Below the pieces are notes generated by a model. It did not search any database and was not told the DNA's origin. It saw nothing but the letters and a program-made list of their open reading frames with translations. DNA of 64,000 nucleotides from Pseudoips prasinana (taxonomy: Eukaryota; Arthropoda; Insecta; Lepidoptera; Nolidae): positions 25,788,001 through 25,852,000 of the forward strand of contig OX621242.1 in the NCBI GenBank assembly GCA_951640165.1, given 5' to 3'. Below are positions 56,348 to 64,000 of this stretch, one piece after another; position 1 is the first letter of the stretch; the number at the start of each line of letters is the position of its first letter. A program made the position numbers and the translations under genes.

Positions 56348-56744
56348 CAATCAAAATACAAAATCAATATTTAGTGTTAATTCCGCTAATTGTCAGTTTA
56401 GTCATGCTGGGATGCAATTTGCACCGCCCTCCCGCCCGCAAAAATGTGCACATGCAAAGAAGGACAATATAAAAAGCAAATTACAGTGTCGACGTACGTC
56501 GAGTGCTCGAAGGAGACTGAGTCTCCTTCGAGCACTCGACGAGTTAGCAGCCCTTGAGAATGGTCCGTGGAGGACCGAAACACGTGTTGGGTATCGTACT
56601 GGCGCATGTAATTTGCTTTTTATATTGTCCTTCTTTGCATGTGCACATTTTTGCGGGCGGGAGGGCGGTGCAAATTGCATCCCAGCATGACTAAACTGAC
56701 AATTAGCGGAATTAACACTAAATATTGATTTTGTATTTTGATTG
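56348..56744. repeat. Perfect inverted repeat, 138-bp arms
   Basis: 56348-56485 and 56607-56744 are exact reverse complements over all 138 bases when compared by eye. The 121-nt spacer contains a second perfect hairpin with 21-bp stem (56497-56517 / 56521-56541). The whole can fold into a cruciform. Confidence 0.95.
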
Positions 56745-56782
56745 TTATGGATTTCCGCAAAGTAACGCCTGATTCCATTACT
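56350..56782. mobile_element. Palindromic insertion bounded by a 12-bp direct repeat
   Basis: gaaatattgtca flanks the segment at 56338-56349 and 56783-56794. The right end carries an extra 38 bp (ggatttccgcaaagtaacgc, ctgattccatt) not mirrored on the left but shared with 17340-17502, so the insertion belongs to a repeated family of unknown class. Confidence 0.65.
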
Positions 56783-56794
56783 GAAATATTGTCA

Positions 56795-58828
56795 GCCAGT
56801 GGACCGGGTGATTATGCCGAAGGCAGAGCACTCAACACAGCACGACAGCCAAGCAGGAGGCCACGGTGAAACCAACTGGGCGACTCCGCCGGTCCATAAC
56901 GTAACAGTACTTTATGACCCAGCCCGTTTATTTAAAGCCTGAACGTTATTATATGCGGTTGAAGAATCTACCGCTAAATCAACGAGAAATACATAAAGAG
57001 GTCGATTTGGCCATGAAACAAAAGTACCTAATGGAGCTCCTGGCTGAATTACGACTACTACTACTAATACCAACGGAAACAACCCAACTATGTATTAAAT
57101 ATTCTAAAATGGGTTGGACTATTTAATCTCTTAATGAGACATGAGTTAAATACCAACCTCAAGTAATATTACTCCAGAGGTTGACGGTTCTAGATCCTGT
57201 TCATTGGAAATTCCACACGATATTCTACAAGTGTTCAAATTCATGGATAGATTAGCTTCAACTTTAGTATACCTCACAATTTATATTATGTGTATAAATG
57301 TACAATATGTCAACTGTGAAAGTAAATGGAATGCTATTCGAACAATATGTGTCTAATATTGTATTACGATTTGTAGTAGTGAGAACCAATTGACTTCGAC
57401 TTGACGCCAGTGACAATAAACCGCACCCTTAGATTATGATTTGATATACATACCTATAAAATCATACAAACAACGTGTTCAAATAACATCGACAAACGTG
57501 GATTGAATTCTAATTGAATAATAATTCAATATTATTTGACTGAATCATGACTGTTCGACTGAATCAGATCCGTTATATTAACTCTGCTGTGAGGAATTTA
57601 ATATTTCATTTTATATCTTTACTATATACACATTTATTGGATATAAGGAACGTCGGGCTACTTTTTAGCGACATGCTCTTTCTAGGTTTTTGTTAGTCAA
57701 TAATAAAAAAATATTATTTTCACATAATACAACCTGCTCGAAAAGTTGTGGTTTCTGATTCCTAACTAAGCAGAATTAGGAATATGGTATCTTGGGAATC
57801 AGGGTTCCCCTTAAAGAGTTGTAAATTAGGAATAACTTATTAAAACATAAATAAACGACTAAAAAACTAAAGCCAACATAAGATAAAAGTATTTCCATCT
57901 TATTTTAGAATAACGGTAATAAGAAGGTACCCTGTGACGGTAACGTGTTTATGTGTGAGTGAAATTATAAGAGTGCGCGCGTGTGGAATCTATGTCCTTG
58001 AAATATCATGCTCGAATAACGTTTCAAAAAACCCAGTTAAAAGTGGGAAGTTGAAAATAATAGAGACGTAATACTGATTGCATAATATGTAGTTTTCTAG
58101 CTCCCAGGACCTTACATTCTCAGCAAAGTGTATTAGTCGCATAATAGCCCTATCAATAATATAAGGCTTTAGCATAACCATCCCAGGAACAAATACAGTA
58201 GGTAATTAACGATTGACACATAGAGAAAAAGACTGTTACAGTTTAGTTTCATAGAAATAGAATAACATAGAAAATTTTATCTCAAAATTGGGTAATCATC
58301 AATTTGTCTTGGTGTTCTCAATTTCTGGTTTCATTTCGGCTATGTTCGTAGAAAACAAATTTCGATGGATAACACCTACATTCTCCAAAAGAGTGTTAGC
58401 AAAGAAATCCTAAATTTGATCTACCACTGTGTATCGTTTGTAGCTAAACTTAAGGCACCTACCCCGGATTTGATGAGGGTGCTGGCTTGTAACCTAACGG
58501 ACAATTAAATTTATAATTTCCCATTTTCGACATTAGAAATTGCGGCCTTTTACCGGAAATAAAACGCTTATTAAATATTTACCTCATTTGGAACCATAAA
58601 CACATGAAAAAGGCTACCTAGTTTTCTGCTGTCTTTCTTTCTTATATTGTTCTTTAGCTCGAACGACGCCTCTGTTACGTACCACGTGACACAGTTACGG
58701 AATCACAATGAAAACAATATAAAGGTGTTAAACAATATTTTAGTAAGATTTTACTTGATATTATTAGTTAAATATAAACCAATAAAACAAATTTAATAGA
58801 TAGGTACCCTTATCGTCAGAGACCATGT
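56795..58828. other. No gene seen
   Basis: The first 110 bp are GC-richer (ggccacggtgaaaccaactg), probably repeat-derived. The remainder is AT-rich without recognised features. Confidence 0.4.
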
Positions 58829-61737
58829 CGCACACCCAGATTAAGGGTAGTTTAACTCAAAATATGTCTTTTTTCAGGGAACGAAAAAAACGTTTAGTTT
58901 AATTTCTAATTAAGTTTATAAAATTATTTTTACAGAAGTAGGATCCCTATTTTATTTGTATATTTATCTGCTGTATTGGAAATATGTAAGTTCATGAATT
59001 ATTTGTTAATTTACATTTTTCGTGTTATTCTAGTTATCTTGAATGAATAGACATCTAAAAAACTGGTCAAGTCAAAATAATTTCTTATTAGTGAAATATT
59101 TTGAATTACTGCACTCTTAATCTGCACAATTAATTCATGATCTTATCATAAATATAGGTGTATCTGTTTTATGTTTTAATTATAGTTGAGAAATAAAAAC
59201 ATTTAAGTTAAATTAAATAGTTAAATTTCTATATTTTGTTTATTTATTAAGGTTTGAGTATAACAATCAATAAAAAATATCAAAAACACAGTAGATATTT
59301 AGTACTATTAACTGTGATCCGCTGAATAGTATCTGTTAGCTACCTACCATTGTAACATTTATATTATAAAATTATATTATTATTATTTGTAACTTATACT
59401 AATATCTTGGATATAAAGGCATATAGCGATAAAAGATATTTATTTTTTTGCTTCCCGCAACAATTATCACTATAAAAGATAACGTCTAGATCTTCACCCG
59501 ATGTACTTTTCTCAACCAGCATTAGTAAATATTGAAATACGCATGATCCGATCTCCACAGCACCTCTTTTGCCCTCAATCTCGGCCCAAAAGAAGCATAC
59601 GACATTTATAGCAAACAAGTCACTTATTGTGAAGTTAAGGCAGTTAATTCTTGATTTGTAAAAAAATAATGATACCTGGCCTTTAGGCACCTGCATCACA
59701 GCTTGGAGGTCGTATACAGCTACTACCATATCAGACCTTGCCTTGTCTCCTTCTTTTTCTGATCTAGACAGTGTTTTTTCTTTTAAATGTTGGTCATAAG
59801 CTTCATGAAGCCTTTCCTTTTCTTCAACGGCAGCATTTTTGTACGTTTCATATACATCGCAAGAGTATTGTTTTGGTATGTGTAAAGAAATATTAAACTG
59901 CGTGAAAACCGGTAGAATGTTGATGACGATGCCGCTGGTAACTGCTGATTTTCTCGTAGATCTTAATAGTCACGGTATAGATCGGCTAGGCATTTATCAC
60001 TAGGGATATATTCTCTTGTTGTTTGTGCTCGAAGATAGTGTGACTCTTTTCTAGGAATAGAGTTAATGAAAGCGACGACACTTTCTTTTATCTCACCATC
60101 AATATTCACCGTGTTTACCTCTTTGGTCTGCGCCAACGAATCCATTGTCAGTTTGTTTTGGAAGAGCCGTTTTAATAAACTGGTCGCTCAAACTCAGAGT
60201 AGCTGTATCTGTATTTTGGCTTAATGACTTGAGTGTGCCTAACAACAAACTCCCGTTGTCTTTGCAGGTTCGTTAATTTCCAAAAATGGTCAAACAATGA
60301 TTTGCGTATTAGTTCAGAGATTTTGGTTTTGCATTTCAACCTGCACTTGTCGCTGCATTTTACTGATCTTTCAGGAACATTTTTATCAGTAGAACTTACA
60401 TACGCCTTTCCGTTGTTTCGTCGTAGTTTTTTAATATTAGTTAACCATCTTGCTGAGTTTCTTGTCTTTTCTTCCCTTTGTAATACATTGAGGATCAGCA
60501 GACGTTCTAACAACCGATTGAGAGGTTGAAGCTTCCACTGGCGGATACTGACTATGAATGATGTTCGAATTTGTCTCGGAGGGTGTACAGCTGCTTGAAC
60601 TAGAAGAAGAGCTACTAGAATCAGACGAGGAACTGCTGGAAGAGGAAGTACTCGAAGACCGTGACCTGTTTCCCGACTGTATGAGAGGCGGATGGCGTGG
60701 TGTTGTTTTCGGAGATAGGTTGAAGTTTGGATCGACATCGGAATCGTCGAAATCGCTATAGCCACTACTATCTCTTGAAATGCAATACGAAGGGTTTATC
60801 TGGGGATCGTTGGCGGGTATTTCAGTAGGGGTTATTACCTTTTGTAGCGCCACATTTTTTTCTAACGCTACCGTCATGTTGCCTTTTACTTCAAATGCAC
60901 TGGTCTCAAAGATTGCTTCAGTTGTTCTGGTAGTCGAATGCGATGTTGAATGCTCTTGAACCTCATCTTCCATGTTACCAGTGTCAGTATCAAGGTTTGC
61001 TTCAATTCCAGACACCTTTTGGAGAATTAAAAAGCCACAACCTTTCATAATCAGTAGGGATTTCTTTTTTTTGTTATTAACCACGAATACTAAACTAACT
61101 CAAAAAATACTCTAACAGGAGGGTTTCTAATTGGAAAACAAATGAGAATAAATAATTTTCGATAATAGTAGGTTATCTCTAAATAATAAGATATACTAAT
61201 AATTAAGACCATTAATAGATTCGGAATAAGAGCGATTTTAAATTTAACCAACAATACCCAACTAACTCTAACTCTGTAACATAATTTCACTAATACCAAA
61301 CTATTTCTAGTTAGTGTAAAAATAAGTATATAGTTTTGTAAACAATACAAGCACAATTATAAATAATCCAAGGATGTCCAAAAAAACAAAACAAGTTCGT
61401 TCACCAATAACAAATCAACTCAAAATAATTCACGTTTAATTATTGTTTTGAATCACAAATAGTAAACTAACTCAAAATAATCGACTCTTGACGTGTATAG
61501 ATAATATCCTACTGAGCGGCGAAACGTTCGTAACTGGTGTTGCGTCACTCTTCTTGGCGGGGAGTGTCCCGGTATCAAATCAGCAAGACCAACATACAGC
61601 GACATCTACATTTTAATAATGAAGATTTTTGAACAGGTGTCTTTGCAGTTTACGTAGTTTTCAGCACTGATTCCGATGCTTGTAATAACTCCATTTTGAA
61701 TTATTTCGAGTTAAGCTACCCTTAATCTGGATGTGCG
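58829..61737 (-). mobile_element. 2.9-kb TIR-flanked element carrying a DUF7869-like gene
   Basis: Terminal inverted repeats of about 36 bp (cgcaca.ccagattaagggta, followed by g.ttaactc.aaata) face each other at 58829 and 61737, flanked by a putative 4-bp target duplication ATGT (58825-58828 and 61738-61741). The internal gene is on the minus strand. The right arm between 61090 and 61480 holds at least four short copies of the TIR-internal word (aacta.actcaaaata), as transposase-binding subterminal repeats often do. The superfamily is not identified. Confidence 0.7.
59394..61084 (-). pseudogene. Decayed gene of an insect DUF7869-type family, within the TIR element
   Basis: The first frame (61084-60437) has an acidic/Ser-rich N-terminal region with a long Ser run. 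The frame then shifts near 60480 to a basic, Cys-containing block: NSARWLTNIKKLRRNNGKAY, VKCSDKCRLKCKTKISEL, LQRQREFVVRHTQVIKPKY. A gap and another shift follow, then NSIPRKESHYLRAQTTREYI, then NISLHIPKQYSCDVY and KARSDMVVAVYDLQAVMQVP, and finally FYSDNCCGKQKNKYL before a stop at 59394. The VYDLQ and FYSDN Asp residues could be RNase H-fold catalytic acids; the expected C-terminal third is missing. Order and motifs match an expanded insect protein family I remember; the DUF7869 name is from memory. Confidence 0.6.
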
Positions 61738-62002
61738 ATGTGTGGATGATTATAATTGGAGATAAGCAACTAATTATAAAGTTAAATCCACATAATAATT
61801 GTAAAATGTAATCAATAAGCTTATATTTAGGAATGGACAAATTCATATGTATATAAATAACAGTCTACTATTCAACAACGCTCTACTATTCAAAAAAGCA
61901 TAAAATGTTTTAAAGCGCCACAAATTGATAACTGAGAAACGCCAAATACGCAAAGAGAAGCCTAAGCCCACCTACAGGTACACAGGTAGGTATAAATACA
62001 AC

Positions 62003-62095
62003 ATGGCGAGCCAACTTTATTGTTCTAGTTGTGACAGAGTATTCAAAACTAAGTTCGGTCTAGCTAGCCATCTAAGGGCACACCAAAAAAAGTGA
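62003..62095 (+). pseudogene. Single C2H2 finger fragment, probably a LINE tail
   Basis: Frame reads YCSSCDRVFKTKFGLASHLR, then AHQKK and stop, a complete C-x2-C-x12-H-x3-H finger. The stop is followed by 'gggtcgccgttatcgaaatc' and 'gacaaggaggac', typical of the 3' end of lepidopteran LINEs whose ORF2 ends in such a finger. A short host gene cannot be excluded. Confidence 0.45.
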
Positions 62096-62739
62096 TTTCG
62101 AAGGGTCGCCGTTATCGAAATCGACAAGGAGGACTATATTAATCAACAAATGGGAAAAATAAATAAGTAATATTGTATTAAACAAGGAATACAAATGGAA
62201 TATTTCAGACCAGTTTTTAGATGCAACTGTTGAACGAATACAATCGAGACTCGCGATTATACTAGCTTGTGTCAATAATAATGATTCAAGCAGCAATCAA
62301 TGCGTTTCATTGAAAGATAGAACTAATCCGAATACATTAAATACTATTTGCTTTATACATACACGTTGCGTATTCATTGGAAGGTCATTCAAGACAGCCA
62401 TATCCGAAGCAAGCAAAATAACAGGTATAAGTTTTATTCCTAAAATAGCTAAACCGCGTTTATCATTCATGAACAGCGGACTTAAAGTAAACAAACTGCT
62501 ACAACCAAAGTTCATATGTGTTTATGTACAGCAACAAAATAGTGAAATTATTACCGGTGAGAACAGCAGATGTTGTTTTACAGCCGTCAATCACTTAGTT
62601 ATTATTAGATAAAAGCACTAGTTGTAGATATTAGTAGTAAGTAGTAAGAGCCATGAAAATAGTTATCAATGATTTAAATTTTTTGCGCTATACGTGCCTT
62701 TCGATCTGAGATGTGGTCGCTTACTATGTGCCTCATAAT

Positions 62740-63010
62740 TAAACTCAATTTCACCCAAAGAGTAGTGAAAAGGGCTATGCTCCGAGTACCCTACGTGATT
62801 GATTCAGAACGTCGAAATCCGCAGGCGAACTAAGTAACCGACATAGCCCGAATAATTACCAAACTGAAGTAGCAGTGGGTAGGGCAGAACCAACGGCCAT
62901 TGGGGCAGAATCGACTCACAAGGTTCGGAGATGCCGCAAGACCGGCAATTGTGGAGATCCTTGGGAGTGACGTATCCAGCAGTGGACGCTTTTCGGGTGA
63001 TATATGATGA
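62740..63010 (+). pseudogene. RTE-like LINE ORF2 C-terminus and 3' tail
   Basis: Plus strand reads LNFTQRVVKRAMLRVPYVID, then VTDIARIITKLK and QWVGQ, followed by 'caagaccggcaattgtggag', 'atccagcagtggacgctttt' and a gatgatg-type end. Substituted and with stops. Confidence 0.75.
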
Positions 63011-63067
63011 CGTGATTTTTTGTATAGTGTACTAATAAGCGGTTATGATTATATATACTAACTATAG

Positions 63068-63545
63068 CATGTTGGCGTGATTGGCAAATGCTTGCTTTTC
63101 ACGCCGGAGGTCGTGGGTTCGATTCCCATCCAGGTCAGATATTTGTCTGCATTAACATATCTGTTTGTCCTGAGTCTGGGTATAATTTATCTATATATGC
63201 ATGTATTTACAAAAAAGTCGTATATGTATCTGGTTTCCATAGTACAAGCTCTTCTTCTTCTTAGCGTTTCGATGGCAAACTCGTTAAATTTTTGTGGCCG
63301 AGAACGTGGCCACACTGATTGTCCTGCTTGTGGCATTTTTAAGATTGTGCCATGAACATGTGGCAAGGCAGGCTGGGCAAGCTGTTAGATGGGCCATGGA
63401 TTGGACCGATGCTCCGCAAATACAGTCCATTTTGGGGTTGCTCGACAGGCCCCACCTAGACATGTTTTCTTTGATATAGTATATATATAGTACAAGCTCT
63501 GTTTGGGATCATTGGCCGTGTAAATAATGTCCCAGGATATAATTA
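63068..63545 (+). repeat. tRNA-derived SINE, family B, split by an insertion
   Basis: Head at 63068 (gttggcgtgattggcaaatg, gtcgtgggttcgattcccat), middle 'tgtcctgagtctgggtataa', interrupted after 63252. The tail resumes at 63501 with gtttgggatcattggccgtg and ends near 63545. Confidence 0.85.
63253..63486 (+). mobile_element. Retroposed insertion inside the SINE, 14-bp TSD
   Basis: Flanked by the exact 14-bp repeat atagtacaagctct at 63239-63252 and 63487-63500. The 234-bp insert begins with tcttcttctt and contains 'ttgtggccgagaacgtggcc', 'catggattggaccgatgctc' and 'gctcgacaggccccacctag', ending in a TA-rich tail. I do not recognise its source. Confidence 0.85.
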
Positions 63546-63764
63546 TTATAACATTGTTTCTAAGTTTTTTATTATTTATTGTAAGTATAAAAACAAATAA
63601 AACAATACAAAAATAGACCAAAAACTACTAAGGTTTGTCCGGAATACTAGTTACAAGTTCTATTTAAAACTGGCGAAACAGATATTATAAATGTATTATA
63701 AATAATAACTAACAACCGTGTTTTAACAGTGACAAATTAATACTATGTGACGGTAGATAACAAT

Positions 63765-64000
63765 CTTTTTTTTTGCTATCTACCCGATTACAAAGATCCT
63801 ATTTATTAGCTGTGAAGTACAATTTACTACAGCGTGTTAAGAAAGTGTACTTTTAACGAACGTTTGATGTTTGTTTCTGTTATCCTGTTTTTTTAGAGAT
63901 GGTTCTAAGCTGTTGAGTAGGCGGGGAACTATGTACTGGGTAGTTCTCTCTTCATAGTAATTTTTAGCACTGATTGTTTGTAATTTTTTGTTAGATTTTT
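63765..64000 (-). mobile_element. LINE ORF2 C-terminus and poly(A) end, cut by window edge
   Basis: Minus strand enters at the window end reading YYEERTTQYIVPRLLNSLEP, then SLKKQ and a stop at 63837-63839; a poly(A) lies at about 63765-63772. ERTxxYxxPRLxNxLxxSL parallels the C-terminus of the LINE at 32922-37200, so the two are related families. Confidence 0.75.

Noticed and set aside
56402..56690. Mirrored 92-codon ORFs on both strands
   Set aside because: Their identical termini result from the perfect palindrome; they are not independent genes.
60558..60761. Glu/Leu-rich plus-strand ORF
   Set aside because: It is the antisense of the poly-Ser coding run in the transposon gene.
62310..62612. 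100-codon plus-strand ORF as a gene
   Set aside because: Frames on both strands are open over this AT-rich interval and nothing in the sequence is recognisable.
1..64000. CRISPR arrays, operons, bacterial insertion sequences
   Set aside because: No regularly spaced direct repeats, no bacterial gene organisation; splice sites, SINEs and LINEs show a eukaryotic genome.

Overview
The window looks like nuclear DNA of a lepidopteran insect (moth or butterfly). It is AT-rich, has long introns, and is packed with tRNA-derived SINEs, CR1/Jockey-like and RTE-like LINE remnants, MITEs, mariner/Tc1 elements, and the familiar lepidopteran 3' tails of the form 'ggcctttgtccagcagtgg ... (gatgat)n'. The species is not identifiable from what I can see.

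Host genes. One large minus-strand gene spans most of the first 45 kb: a class A peptide GPCR of the RYamide receptor (NPY-receptor-like) type. I assembled it from six coding exons: 44011-44657, 40579-40777, 31846-31905, 26402-26560, 24677-24755 and 4519-4694. All junctions have GT/AG borders, the codon phases fit, and the summed length is exactly 1320 nt, giving 439 residues plus a stop. The last exon, about 20 kb away, rests on phase and tail character rather than homology. About 0.8 kb upstream, on the same strand, is an intact intronless RpL36A/L44 ribosomal-protein gene (45531-45845). No other host gene is convincing.

Mobile DNA by region. 5.0-8.2 kb: a 5'-truncated LINE with a long open reverse-transcriptase frame. 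8.5-10.2 kb: a structurally complete Tc1-like transposon with an uninterrupted DD34E transposase and about 155-bp terminal inverted repeats. 11-18 kb: several copies of one 135-bp TA-flanked MITE, other TIR elements, SINEs and a segmental duplication. 18.5-21 kb: a LINE tail and a dead mariner lacking the first catalytic Asp. 26-32 kb: SINEs, a truncated U1 snRNA copy, nested LINE remnants and an 811-bp element with about 170-bp TIRs. 32.9-37.2 kb: a nearly full-length LINE with PHD-finger plus Baculo_FP-like ORF1 and EN/RT ORF2, broken by stops and short tandem duplications. 52-56.8 kb: SINEs, an arthropod-type repeat with inverted ends, and a perfect 138-bp-arm palindrome. 58.8-61.7 kb: a 2.9-kb TIR-flanked element carrying a decayed gene of an insect family I associate with DUF7869. 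The right edge holds another LINE cut by the window end.

The most unusual items are the 2.9-kb element at 58829-61737, which may be a little-described DNA transposon type; the perfect palindrome at 56348-56744; the U1 snRNA chimera; the intact Tc1 element; and a 14-bp TSD showing a nested insertion into a SINE at 63 kb. All family assignments come from motif recognition without database searches.
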